From Cryptomeria japonica (lineage: Eukaryota > Streptophyta > Pinopsida > Cupressales > Cupressaceae), in NCBI RefSeq assembly GCF_030272615.1, contig NC_081409.1:649974468-650038467 (forward strand): 64,000 nucleotides of DNA, in the 5' to 3' direction. Made by a program: the position numbers and the translations under genes. Position 1 is the first letter of the stretch. The number at the start of each line of letters is the position of its first letter. This document shows, piece by piece, positions 43,202 through 54,839 of the stretch. Below the pieces are notes generated by a model. It did not search any database, had not been told where the DNA came from, and saw only the letters and a program-made list of their open reading frames with translations.

Positions 43202-44785
43202 TGTTGGCATGTTTGGCATAACTAATGAAGATGAGATGATGGTGGATGACTATACCGGTAGAGGAAGATGACATGATCAATTATTTATATTGTCATTTAT
43301 GGCAACCAGGTTCAACTGATGTTTAATGATGTTTAGAGTTGGTTTTTGGTGATTGACTCATTGGCTAAGTGATTTGGTCTACCAAAGTAAGAGTTTGATA
43401 GTTTGACAGAGTTTATGGACAAGACTACGAATTAGGACCTTAACCGGTAAAGCAGATAAGTTTTGATGGAATCGGGCGATTGGTGATGTTTGGTGACTTG
43501 TGGTTTGATACATAAGCTTTTATGATGGATTTGAGTATGTAACCAGAACCGCACCCTATAATGGTTATTGAAAGGCATGTTTTGAATTTCTGATGAAGTT
43601 TTGCCAGGGTTTAAGGACCGGTAAAGAATTCTCTTAATTGGTAATGATTTTTAGTTTGATGGTGATCTACAGCAAGTCACGTATTAATGATAACGCGACA
43701 CAAACCGCGTGATGTGTTTGAAAGATGTTTCGACGCGTTTGGAGAACAAATTTCTTAGGAATGTGCAAAGTGCTTAGCGGAATGTGCTAAGGGTTTGACT
43801 TTGTACTAGATCGACTTGCTGTGACGATTTATGATCATTCAACGATCGATATTGATGATCTATGTAGTAAGTCTTAGGGTTTTGATGCTGATCTAGTTGT
43901 AAAAGTTATTTATGTCGGCAAGGTTGATGTTTTGAAGTTTTGGTGATTTTTAGAAATGTGAGAAGCCGAACAAGTGTGTGTGAGAAGATCTGCTAGAGAG
44001 ATGCAGATTTAGAACTTAATTGGATTTGATCAAGCAAGTAGTAGAGTGCTATACACAGATCATTCACTGTTGTTCTCTAACAATTACAACAGCTAAAATC
44101 CCTTAACTGGGTAGGTCCTAATAGGCCTCACATTATAAAATCCCCTAACAGGGTGACTCAATATCTGAGTTCTAAATCCTCTTGCGAGGTTGATCCTAAC
44201 AAATCAAAGCTTCTAATAGGGCAAAGGTAAATCCCTTAACCAAGTGACTCCTAACAAGGTCTGTTGCTAACAAGGCATCATTGTAAGCTTCTAACAGGGT
44301 TTGGCTCCTAACAGGGCACATTCCGAAAGAGTGCAAAATATTTGTGGGTACGAATTCCCACTGTGGTTTTTTCCTATTTGGGTTTCCATGTGAAAAACAT
44401 GGTGTTCATTTGTGGTATGTTTTTCTTGTGATGTTCATGTTTTACTTCTAATAACCAGTAAACACAGTTTATGTTTGTTTACCGGGGATCTTAAAGTGGT
44501 TACCGATATTGATGATTATATGATTGAAGAAGCATTCTAATTAGTTAATAAGTTGGTAATTGTGTTTGTTGATCTGATATTGAATTGATGGTTGATCTGA
44601 TAAATAAGTTTTCATAAGAGGAAATGATTATCTAGATCTGATGAGGAAATCTGTTATGAAGATTTGATTTAAGTGTTGAATATTTTTAGATCTGAGATAA
44701 GTCTATTTTGGTGTTGAAAGTTTCAGTTTTTGTTAATACTGATTCACCCGCCTCTCAGTATTAACCGGATCCTCTAGGTTTATCA
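43202..44785 (+). repeat. 5' LTR of element I
   Basis: 1584 bp, TGTTGGCATGTTTGGC to GTTTATCA. Matches 47373-49017 throughout. It contains hairpins such as CCC-CTAACA-GGG near 44143 and the CCTC-TTGC-GAGG segment near 44178, plus the GTGGTTTTTTCC segment shared by the LTRs here. Confidence 0.9.
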
Positions 44786-44787
44786 AT

Positions 44788-44799
44788 TGGTATCAGAGC
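44788..44799 (+). promoter_or_regulatory. primer-binding site of element I
   Basis: TGGTATCAGAGC, two bases after the LTR. The 19 bases 44791-44809 match, with one difference, the reverse complement of LTR positions 44561-44579, and the inverted LTR begins exactly there. Confidence 0.9.
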
Positions 44800-45648
44800 A
44801 ACAAACACAGTTACTAACTTATTAACTGATCAAAAAGCTTCTTCAATCATATAATCATCAATATAGGTAACCACTTTAAGATCTCTAATAAACAAACATA
44901 AACTATCTTTACTAGTTATCAGAAATAAAACATGAACATCACAAAAAGATCATACCACACATGAACACCATGTTTTTCACATGGAAACCCAAACAGGGAA
45001 AAACCTCGGTGGGAATTGGTACCCACAAATATTTGCACTCTTTCGGAATGCGCCCTGTTAGGAGCCAAGCCTGGTTAGAAGCTTACAATGATGCCCTGTC
45101 AGGAGCAGACCCTGTTAGGAGTCACCCAGTTAAGGGATTTACCTCAACCCTGTTAGAAGCTTCGATCTGTTAGGATCAACCTCGCAAGAGGATTTAGAAC
45201 TCACATATTGAGTCACCTTGTTAGGACCTACCCGGTTAAGTGATTTTAGCTATGGTAATTGTTAGAGAACAATAGTGAATGATCTGTGTATAGAACTCTA
45301 TTGCTTGCTTGATTAGATCCAATTAAGTTCTTGATCATATCTAATTAAGTTTTAAGTCACCAAATATCGCCAATCACCCGATTCCATCAAAACTTATCTG
45401 CTTTACCGGTTAAGGTCCTATTTCACAGTCTTGCCGATAGACTCTGTCAAACTGTCAAACTCTTACTCCGGTAGACAAAATCACTTAGCCAACAAGTCAA
45501 TCACCAAAAACCAACTGTAAATGTCATCAAACATCAGTTGAACCTGGTTGCCATCAATGACAATATAAATAACTGATCATGTCATCTTCCTCTAGCAGTA
45601 CAGTCATCCACCATCATCTCATCTTCATCAGTTATGCCAAACATGCCA
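44800..45648 (-). repeat. inverted partial LTR of element I
   Basis: Reverse complement of LTR sequence from about 44581 back to 43205; the first three LTR bases (TGT) are absent at 45648. About 500 bp are deleted inside it near 45345, at an ACTT shared by both sides. CCCTGTTAGG-type hairpin words are visible at 45050-45240. Confidence 0.88.
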
Positions 45649-46540
45649 CCTATCTTGATCAAGTGTGCATGAAACCTTTCAAACCATGCTCTCGGTGCTT
45701 GCTTCTATCCATACAGTGCCTTATGTAGTTTGCAAACCATATCTTTGTCTTCAAACAAAGCAAATCCATAGGGTTGTTCTATGTATACCTCTTCTTCAAG
45801 GATGTCATTAAGAAAAGCTGATTTAACATCCATCTGATGGATTTTAAATCCTTTAAATGTAGGATAAGCAAGTAGCATTCTTACTCCTTCCAAGATCACC
45901 ACAGGTTCAAAGGTTTCACCATAATTTTCTCCTTCTTCTTGTGCATAGCCTTTGCAAACCAATCTTGCTTTATTTCTCACAACCTTTCCTTCTTCATTTA
46001 ACTTGTTTCTAAAAATCCATTTGGTTCCAATCACATTCTTGTCTTCCGGTTTGGGAACAAGTGTCCATGTTTTGTTCTTCTCTATCTAATCTAACTCCTC
46101 ATTCATTGCACTAATCCTGTCATCATCCTTTAATGCCTCTCTTACTGTTTTCGGCTCAATAGTAGAAATCAGACAAGAATTTTCTCTCATTTTCCTCCTT
46201 GTTTGTACTCCAACATGTTTATCTCCAATTATTTGTTCTTCATCTTCTTTTTCACTCTCTGCATTTACCAGTTGAGCACCTATTTCTGCAACATTTTTCT
46301 CATCAGTCTTCTGCACTTCCGGTTCTATGAACACAAGTCTTTCTTCATGTTTCTCAGGCTCAGATCTGCTGGACTCACCAAATTTCTCAAGGAGTTCATC
46401 TATCTTCACATTAGCACTCTCAATGATCTTCTTAGTTCTCTTGTTATAATATTTAAATGCCTTACTCTTTGTAGAGTAACGAAGAAAAATGCCTCCAGTT
46501 CCATCAGATGATCTTCATCATCACTATCACCTTTGCTACC
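45649..46540 (-). pseudogene. copia integrase end, hinge and RT start, inverted (element I)
   Basis: Read on the minus strand: GGIFLRYSTKSKAFKYYN (integrase C-terminal end), a charged hinge (46409-46086), then RT from TWTLVPKPEDKNVIGTKWIF through [40 protein letters not shown] to KALYG and KQAPRAWFERFHAHLIKIG, where it meets the inverted LTR. The catalytic YVDD region is not included. One stop replaces a codon after KALYG. Confidence 0.88.
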
Positions 46541-46603
46541 GCCATGACTAGACCTGCAGTCATGATTATGACAAACATCTTTTCCTTTCCTTGCTGATGT
46601 ACT

Positions 46604-47022
46604 GGTTACTGAAGCCTTAAAGACAGATTGGTTGCTTGGACAAGTAAGAAGAAAACTTGTGTTTCTCAGTCAACAACAAAGGCAGAATATGTTGCAGCAT
46701 CAATGAATTGCACGTGGGCAATCTGGATGAGACATGTGCTTGAAGGATTCGGATTTGATATGTCTGAACCGGTAACTAGTTACTGTGATAATAATAGTGC
46801 AATCAACATTTCAAAAAATCCTATGTTACATGCAAGAACAAAGCACATATAATTGAAATATCATTTTCTAAGGGAAAGAGTACAGAAGAAACAAGTCTGC
46901 ATGGAGAATGTGACAAGCAAAGAGTAGCTAGCAGATATTTTCACAAAACCATTGCCAAAGATAACCTTTGAGTATTTCAGAGGTAAATTAGGGGTCAGAC
47001 CCCTACTCAGACAAAACTAGAA
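46604..47022 (+). pseudogene. copia RNase H C-terminal part (element I)
   Basis: AWTSKKKTCVSQSTTKAEYV, NCTWAIWMRHVLEGFGFDMS, YCDNNSAINISKNPMLHART and, after a stop, LKYHFLRERVQKKQ and ADIFTKPLPKITFEYFRGKL. Plus orientation, so it lies head to head with the minus-strand RT segment. The active-site N-terminal half of RNase H is missing. Confidence 0.9.
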
Positions 47023-47360
47023 TGCAGGATGCATCAATCTAGTGGGATTTATGACTATTTTTCACTTTGGATTGATGAGTTGCAGGCTACTCCCTAGGGG
47101 GAGCAGCTTAGATGTGTTTGAAGACATGTTGAAGACAACTACAACAAACTTGATGATTTGTGATGCTTATGCACCTTTGGCATTGCTGTCAAAGGGGAAG
47201 AAGAAATATGATTAAGAGAAGATATGTGATTAGTTGGAGTAGATATAGTGTAATCAACAGATGAGATGGAACAAAGAAGAGAAGAATTGCAGAGAAGGTC
47301 CAAACTAGAGAGAAACAGTATGAGTTGAGTGTGTTGATATTTAGTGTTGTCATCAATGCC

Positions 47361-49017
47361 AAAGGGGGAGATTGTTGGCATGTTTGGCATAACTGATGAA
47401 GATGAGATGATGGTGGATGACTGTATCGGTAGAGGAAGATGACATGATCAGTTATTTATATTATCATTGATGGCAACCAGGTTTAACTGATGTTTAATGA
47501 TGTTTACAGTTGGGTTTTGGTGATTGACTTGTTGGCTAAGTGATTTGGTCTACTGGAGTAAGAGTTTGACAATTTGATAGAGTTTACCAGCAAGACTGCG
47601 AATTAGGACCTTAACTGGTAAAGCATATAAGTTTTGATGGAGTCAGGTGATTGGCGATGTTTGGTGACTTGTGGTTTGATACATAAGCTTTTATGATGGA
47701 TTTGAGTATGTAACCGGAACCGCATCCTATAATGGTTATTGGAAGGCATGTTTTAAATTTTTGATGAAGTTTTGGCAGGGTTTAAGGACCGGTATAGAAT
47801 TCTCTTAACCGGTAATGATTTTTGGTTTGGCGGTGATCTACATCAAGTTCACGTGTTGATGATAACGCGACACAAATCACGTAATGAGTTTAAAAGATGT
47901 TTTGGCGCGTTTGAAGAAAAAATTTCTTGGGAATGTGCAAAGTGCTTAGCAAAATGTGCTAAGGGTTTGACTTTGTACCAGATTGACTTGCTGTGATGAT
48001 TTATGATCATTCAATGACCGATATTGATTTGTAATTGATTGTAATGATCCCTATGGTGATCTATAATGATTTGTAAAGATCTGTGATGATTTATGTAGTA
48101 AGTCTTAGGGTTTTGATGCCGACCTAGTTGTAAAAGTGATTTATGTCCGTAAGGTTGATGTTTTGAAGTGTCTGTGATTTTGAGAAGTGTGAGAAGCCGA
48201 ACCAATGTGTGTAAGAAGATCTGCCAGAGAGATGCAGACTTAGAACTTAATTGGATCTGATCAAGCAAGCAGTAGAGTGCTATACACAGATCATTCACTG
48301 TTGTTCTCTAACAATTATAGCAGCTAAAATCTCTTAATCGGATAGGTCCTAACAGGTCTCACATTGTAAAATCCCCTAACAGGGTGACTCAATATCTGAG
48401 TTCTAAATCCTCTTGCAAGGTTGATCCTAACAGGATCTAAGCTTCTAATAGGGCTGAGGTAAATCCCTTAACTGGGTGACTCCTAACAGGGTTTGCTCCT
48501 AACAAGGCATCATTGTAAGCTTCTAACCAGGCTTGGCTCCTAACATGGTGCATTCCGAAAGAGTGCAAAATATTTGTGGGTATCAATTCCCACCATGGTT
48601 TTTCCCTATTTGGGTTTTCATGTGAAAAACATGGTGTTCATGTGTGGTATGCTTTTCTTGTGATGTTCATGTTTTATTTCTGATAACCGATAAAGACGGT
48701 TTATGTTTTTTTATCAGAGATCTTAAAGTGGTTATTGGTATTGATGATTATATGATTGAAGAAACATTTTGCTCAATTAATAAGTTGGTGATTGTGTTTG
48801 TTGATTTGATATTGAATTGATGGCTGATCTGATTAATAAGTTTGCATAAGAGGAAATAATTATCTAGATCTAATAATGAAATCTGTTATGAAGATTTGGT
48901 TCAAGTGTTAAATGTTTTTAGATTTGAGATAAGTCTGTTTTGGTGGTGAAAGTTTCAGTTTTTGTTAATACTGATTCACCCCCCTCTTAGTATTAATTGG
49001 ATCCTCTAGGTTTATCT
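47361..49017 (+). repeat. PPT and 3' LTR of element I
   Basis: PPT AAAGGGGGAG (47361-47370), LTR from TGTTGGCATG at 47373 to 49017, about 1645 bp. A perfect hairpin GATCC-TAACA-GGATC lies at 48423-48437; the 5' LTR has a decayed version at the same place. The expected terminal CA is CT. Confidence 0.9.
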
Positions 49018-49022
49018 GGGGC

Positions 49023-49400
49023 AACTTGTTGTGGAGTCAATTTTCTATCATCCCCTTCTACTCCTGCGAGTCTGAATGATGCCAAATTCCTCCTGTACAA
49101 CTTCTCATTCTTTTGGTATTGTACATCCAACTCCCATGGTTTGATGACACAATTCGTATTGGGGTTGAGCATGAAGACCTTATTAATAACATCCTTTGTG
49201 ATTTCCATGAGTCTACCACCTTCTTTAGCGACAATTTCATTGGTGTCTGGCTTGTAATTTGCAGTCAACATTGACATATATATTTGGAACCAAAAGCCTT
49301 CCAAGATTGCAATTCAAGATGTTTGGTACCAGGATTCTTTCTTTCTTTTTGTTGTATCCTCTTCTCTAGAGGCTAAAACCCCAAGGTGGGATGAATGCAT
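49023..49400 (-). pseudogene. element F gag-like ORF, N-terminal part; unrecognised
   Basis: Minus-strand ATG at 49398-49400 opens MHSSHLGVLASREEDTTKRK, then, past one stop, LEGFWFQIYMSMLTANYKPD, GGRLMEITKDVINKVFMLNP and EKLYRRNLASFRLAGVEG. Element I interrupts it at 49022, and the protein continues at 43196. The arrangement of I(T/D)...VF.LP-like words resembles the block VIDLSPNMLGFVFGIP in H, hinting at a distant common fold. The start is the first plausible Met; function unknown. Confidence 0.5.
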
Positions 49401-49509
49401 CTTTACATCTGGTTGTGTTATGCCTGGCATACCTAACCCCCATTAGTTTCCTTGTGTTGAAAATATGGGGTCCCTCTTTTACTTTCTGTTGCTTGGTTTT
49501 AAGTTTTGC

Positions 49510-50725
49510 TCCTTTTACCTCAGAACCCTGGAGTCGCGAGGTCTTTTTCTTTGTCCACCTTGAAACCCCGAAACGCCAGAGTCTTGAGGTTGGTCTTTTT
49601 TGTTTGTTAGTGCATCTACCTCGAAACCCTGTAGTCTTGAGGTGGTGCCTTATTCATTTTGTTTTCTTTTGTCTACCTCGGAACCCCGGAGTCTCGAGGT
49701 ATGTTTTGTTTGTCTACCTCAGAATCCCTGAGTCGTGAGGTATGTTTTGTTCATCAACCTCGGAACTCCGGAACCCTGGACTCTCGAGGTTGATCATTTG
49801 CTTGCTTGTCTTTGTGTGCCCCGGATCCCCAGAGTTCCGAGGTGAGGGTTTCTTTTTGTCGACCCCAAAACTCCTGAACCCTAGAGTTCCGAGGTCTTGT
49901 CGAAGGCGTTTGTATGGACGAGGTTCGGGGGGTATAAATAGAAAGTATGAACTTTTTAAAGTTCATTTGTGCATTCAACTTTCCAAAGCCCTTGCCTTTG
50001 ACCTCCAAACTTCGTGCCTCCATCCTTCCAAGCTCCTTTCACGTTCTTGGGTGATTTTTCTCACCAGGTTGGTGATTTTTCTTGCCCTTGTCATTTTCTG
50101 GTTTAGATGTTTTTGTCTTGTTTTTTTTTTCTTGTTTTTTCTTCTTGTTTTTTTATTTTTGCCTTGTTTTTTTAGTTCCCTGTGTGCCCTAGTCTTACCC
50201 TGGAACCCTAGATCCCTGGAGTTTCGGGTTAAGTTGATTTTTCCCAGACCCCGGAACCCCAGAACCCTGGAACCCCGGAGTTCTGAGGTTAGTCTTGTCC
50301 CTAATGCACAATGACCCCAGAATCTTGGAAGCCCAGAGTTCCGGGTCGTCCTTTTTAAAGAAGTAGGACCACAGACCTCGGAACCTTAGAACCCCGTAGT
50401 TCTGAGGTCCATCCCTCTAGAGGTCATTATGTTTTAAGTCTTTTTGGGTGTCCTTTGTGTCTATCTCGGGACTCCGGAACCCCAGAGTCCCGAAGTGAGC
50501 CTCATCCATCAAGCTCGGAACCCCAGAGTTCTGGACCCATTTGTAATCTATCAAGCCCGGAACCCCGGAGTTACAAACTTCGTTCACTGTGCCCAACTCG
50601 GAACCCCAGAGTTCCAGATCTTTTGGTTTTAAAGCTTATCTATCTCAGAACCCCGGAGATCAGAGGTCATGTTTCTAAAAGAGAACTATCTACCCCAAAA
50701 CCCCGGAGTCCTGAGGTGAATCAAG
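49510..50725. repeat. tandem array of palindromic CCTCGGAACCCCGGAG units
   Basis: More than 20 units built around GGAACCCCGGAGT, usually bounded by ACCTC and GAGGT so that each unit can fold back. For example ACCTCG (49675-49680) pairs with CGAGGT (49695-49700). Spacers of variable length separate the units. A 190-codon open frame (49742-50314) runs through the array and is a by-product of its composition. It lies between the divergent F and H ORFs. Confidence 0.85.
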
Positions 50726-50760
50726 TCTTTCATGTTTTGTACAAGGGATAAACACTTGTT

Positions 50761-50772
50761 TCCTTCTTGCAG
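50761..50772 (+). promoter_or_regulatory. splice-acceptor-like sequence before ORF of H
   Basis: TCCTTCTTGCAG just upstream of the H start codon. A comparable TTTTGCAG precedes the short ORF at 39712 in G. If real, the repeat array of H would lie in a leader intron. Sequence pattern only. Confidence 0.35.
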
Positions 50773-50786
50773 ATTCAGGTGATTAG

Positions 50787-52734
50787 ATGGACCCAACTTC
50801 CAGCAAGAGAGGCAAAGACATTGACTGATTTCCTGTAACCATGAAATACCATTATCAGGGGCAAGTTTATGTTTCAAAAGTGGATGACCAAATCAAATGG
50901 GTTACAGATACCGAGATAAGACACATTGAGATTGAAGACATTAAGACTCAGTTGGATAAACCAATGTTGGAAACCCCACTGAGAAGGATAAAGAGATTAG
51001 GCCTAGTGGAGGCTACCATCTTCTCGCAGTCGGTACAGGCTCTGGAGTTCATTATGCCAATCGCCCAATTCTATGACCCTGATACCTGGAAATGTACAGA
51101 TGCATAGGGTAAAACAGTAATAGATTTGTCCCCAAACATGCTGGGATTTGTGTTCGGCATCCCTACCAGAGATGAGATATTTCTCTCAACCAAAGAGGAA
51201 GCCCTGAGTGTATGGAACAACAATGTGACCTCGAACAAGAGGCACATGAATGAAAATTCTTAGAAGAGGAGAGGAAAACGGGCTTAAAGGCCATAGAAAC
51301 ACTGAGGGCAGACTTCAAAGAGCCTCAGAGAGACCTAATCATCATGTTGAGCAGGGCCTTTGGCAAACCTAACTGCAAACACTTTCACCCCTGGATGTTT
51401 CAATTCATGACCACCATCTTCATAGGGAAACAATACTTCGATTGGCCCCATATCCTTTCTGACAATATATGCAGCAGATGAAGGAGGTCCACCAGACCAA
51501 GAAATTCTTTTTCACCTCCTATGTCATCTGGGTGGCTGCAGCAAGAGCAGGTAAATTTCCAGGCTTGCAGGTAGAAGGCTAGCTTGGAGGCGAAGAAGGC
51601 CAAAAGAAGTTCTGGGAATATTATACCTAACTCCCCTTTACTAAAGAAAAGGCACACTTCAAAAGGATTAATAATGCCTTCCTCTTCCCCGTAACCATTA
51701 AGTCAAATGGAGACACATGATACAGGACTAGCTCGGAGGCCATGGCCATCATCCAAGAATGGGCGTGTTGGTTTATTCAAAACCAATGCTCCACCTACAT
51801 AAGGGTCAGTGGGTTTACAGGAAACCCAATGCTGTTGCCAAGGTACTGCAATGACCAAATCATCTTGTTAGAGTATGTTAGGCAGCTGCTAGGCCTTCAA
51901 TCCCTCTTGTCATCCAAGCATAAAATAAGGATTGATTTTTCAGTATCCATTGGGAATGTCTCTTGGCCAAAAATACAGGTAGCAAAGACAGCGAAGCAAG
52001 AGCTCCAATATTTGAACTTAAGGGAATTTGATTATGCTAGGGAGTACTATGATCCCTACGGGAAACTCAAGCAAACTATGCCTAAGGCATATGTGGGGTA
52101 CAAGCCCAAACTGGAGGATTTTTGGGCAAACCTCCAAGACAGTTTTGAGGTAAGAGAAAAAAATTATAATAGACTGTCTGTACCCCAAATTAGGAACTTT
52201 GAAATAGAGACTAATCTCTCTAAGGGCTTGAGGCATGATGGAGATTTACTGGACCCTGCATACAAAGAGCAGGAAATTGATAAAAGGGCCCTCTCCCCTA
52301 TAAGGTGGTTTGTGCAGGAAGATGTAAATATAGACAAAGCCTCCCAAAAAGTCATCAATAGGACCAAACAGTGGCTTAGTTTAAGAGTTAGGCCGAGCGC
52401 TTTAAAGGGGAAGAACAAAGAGTCCACCTCAGGGGTGCCCCAATCAAGGGGTTATAAGGAGTATGCTCGAAAGATGAGATCGAACTTGAGGAAAAATACA
52501 TCCACTGACCCGGATGAAGCAGTTGGGCCTGAAGATAGGATTGATGACTTACAGGCAAAGCTTCATGTGTAGATGAGAAGGTTTGAATTATTGAAGAAGG
52601 CTGCAGACCTGGGACTAATAGATGGACTAGGAGCTGTGACACTCGCTGAAGTTCTTCCACCAAGGACAACTATAGGACAGACTGTAGGAGAAGGTGCTCA
52701 GGAGCAAGAAGAGGGAACATAAACAGATGAGGTT
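50787..52734 (+). pseudogene. element H gag-like ORF, first part; unrecognised
   Basis: ATG at 50787 (MDPTSSKRGKDI). Recognisable pieces: 50841-51107 (KYHYQGQVYVSKVDDQIKWV, PLRRIKRLGLVEATIFSQSV), VIDLSPNMLGFVFGIPTRDE near 51120, FHPWMFQFMTTIFIGKQYFD near 51390 and a 276-codon open part at 51742-52572 (AIIQEWACWFIQNQCSTYIR, LLEYVRQLLGLQSLLSSKHK). A basic region and a coiled-coil end (EDRIDDLQAKLHV) follow. No zinc knuckle, protease or pol motif is present. The domain order suggests a large structural protein of a non-autonomous retroelement; the family is not recognised. Confidence 0.55.
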
Positions 52735-52739
52735 GTTCT

Positions 52740-53120
52740 TATAGGAGTTGAGAAAATACAACACCATAGGAGCCCAAATAATCTCTGCAAGTTGAAAAAC
52801 CTGTTACAAGGAGAAGCAATGAAGCAAATCATAGAAGGAAAGAATAAACAGGAAAAATATGCTCCAAAAGATGAGAGCTCAATAATCTCCAAAATTTATT
52901 GTCAATAATAATCCTTCTTCATACAATGAAAAGAAAGAACTCAACCTTTAATAGGTCAAGAAACCCTAAAAGGGAAAACCTAGGTTTGCACATAATAATT
53001 AATTAAAATAATTAATTATATGCACCTAAAGTTAGCTTAAGTGTAAAAGAGATAAAGGGAACTTAAATAATTAAACAAATATTGTTTAATTAATCAAGTA
53101 AATACCCGAATACTCTAACA
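52740..53120 (-). mobile_element. 381-bp solo LTR or TRIM-like insertion in H
   Basis: Flanked by a perfect 5-bp duplication, GTTCT at 52735-52739 and 53121-53125. On the minus strand it starts TGTTAGAGTATTCGGG and ends CCTATA, so one terminal dinucleotide is altered. AT-rich with several TTAATTAA-type words. Removing it with one GTTCT rejoins the H reading frame (VVL followed by TQPPPAA). Confidence 0.72.
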
Positions 53121-53125
53121 GTTCT

Positions 53126-54830
53126 CACTCAACCTCCTCCAGCAGCTGCAACACAGGTCCCAGTTACCAACGCCCCTATACCACCACCGATTGATACAGC
53201 CGCAATGCCGCCTAGGACATAAGCATTGAGGCCTACCATTGAGAATATAATTATTAGAAATATTGAATCGGACTCTGACCAAGAAGAGGAACAACCTAGG
53301 GAACAACAGTCACTTGGAGGGGAGAAAGAACGAAGTGAGGCGAAAGATTTTCTGAATGAAAGATTAGTCTTAACCCCTCAAGACCAAGAAGACCTCCTTA
53401 AGGATATAGCTGCCGGGTAGGGTACGCCCAAAACAGATAAAATAGGGAAGGACATTTGGAGAGGAGGTCAGTGATAAGTTGGGAGAGTTGCACAAGCAAC
53501 AATAGTTGAATGTTAACATTGCTCTCCAAACTAATTTGGCCCGCCAAGTTGCTTCACCTGAAGATTCTAAATAGACAGAATCAGAAGAGAGGGATGAAGT
53601 AGAAGAATAGGCAGACGTCCATATTGTAACTACTGACATATTGTCACATCAAGGTGATAAGGATAATGATATACCACAATGGCTCGGTTTCACTTTTGAG
53701 AAGAAGAAAAGGAAAGTAGAACTACCTAAAGTTACACTACAAAAAGCAATCATGGAGGAACCAAGTAAAATCAAGAAACCTAAGGTTGTACATCATTTAT
53801 CGAGAACAGGTTTCGGTGAAGTGGTTGCGGATGTGGCAGTTCCACTTCACACAGTGGGTTAAACATCCCCGAAATACCAAGTATCTCAAGTAAAATTGGG
53901 CAAGAAAATAAAGTGGGGAGAGTTAGATACTTTGGAACTTTCTACCAGTGTCGTCAGGGGACAAATAGAGAAAGAATATACCTCCCAAATAGAGCTTAAA
54001 ACACAGCTAGAGCAGTTCAAACAATTGCTAATAGAGATGGGCAAGCCATTAGATACTTGCAGGAATGATAATCTACCATCAACCTCCTCACTCCCAGAGG
54101 GAGAGGTAAAAGAATTTATGGAGGTAAGATAGGTAGCTCCTACAACAAAGTCGTGGGCCCAAATAAATGCCTCAAAAATTAGATTGTTTTTGTAGAATAC
54201 TATGAAGGAGTATAAGGAGGCGGTACAGGTGGGAGGAGCATTAGCTTCTGCTTCTTAGCAATGAGAGCGAAAGCTCAAAATGTTTAGTAAACAATTCCAA
54301 ATTTTGAATAAAGTTTTGTATTTAGGAGAAGAAGTAATAATGAAGGAGGACCTTTTCGTTGCTGATAGTTGTAAAAACTTGTAGTCTTACGCATACATTT
54401 AGAACTGAAGATCAAGATGCTTCAGCAGTATGTGAAGGATTTGACAGACATTTGAGTTCCTCTCCTCAAGGTAATTTTGAAATATGAGGATTTTGTAAAG
54501 CATTTGCTCGGAATTTTTGGATTAGGAATAAGTGATACAGGGGTCATGGAGGAAGAGCAAGTATTGAATTAGTGTGATGCATATGAGGCCCAACATTTGC
54601 AACCTCCAACTTAGTTTGATGTCACACCGAGGGACAAATACACGTACCTGATCACCCAATGTCAAGAGGCAGCAGAAACCATAGGGGAATTGGAAAAGAA
54701 AATAGAGAAGGCAGAGGAAATCTTGAAAAAGTATAAATTTAGAATCAAGCATGTTGCTGATCCTCCTGCTGAAGAAGTTGAATGTACTATTAATAGTTAT
54801 AAATCTTATAAAAAGAAGTAGAAGATGAAC
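53126..54830 (+). pseudogene. element H gag-like ORF, second part; unrecognised
   Basis: Continues with a Pro/Ala-rich linker (PPPAAATQVPVTNAPIPPPI), an acidic segment (53226-53420, IESDSDQEEEQPREQQ), a Lys-rich segment (53641-53862) and coiled coils (53896-54132, EKEYTSQIELKTQLEQFKQL; near 54690, EKKIEKAEE-like). Stops and frameshifts are frequent towards the end. No pol domain follows before LTR-like sequence. Confidence 0.5.
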
Positions 54831-54839
54831 CTACTGTTG

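Larger units (their letters stand above)
43202..49017 (+). mobile_element. element I: copia with inverted interior and perfect TSD
   Basis: Flanked by GGGGC at 43197-43201 and 49018-49022. The 5' LTR (43202-44785) and PBS (44788-44799) are followed at once by a partial LTR in inverse orientation (to 45648), a minus-strand hinge/RT segment (45649-46540), plus-strand RNase H (about 46604-47020), PPT (47361-47370) and 3' LTR (47373-49017). Everything between PBS and hinge that a copia needs (gag, protease, most of integrase) is missing. It interrupts the F gag-like ORF. The 3' LTR ends CT instead of CA. Confidence 0.9.

Noticed and set aside
43202-45648. two independent LTR insertions in opposite orientation
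   Set aside because: The inverted LTR lacks its terminal bases and its own duplication, and joins exactly at the PBS homology; one rearranged element with outer GGGGC duplications explains the data better.
49742-50314. 190-codon open frame through the palindromic array
   Set aside because: Its length follows from repeat composition; the frame has low-complexity RNP/SRE repeats and no start context or homologous counterpart.
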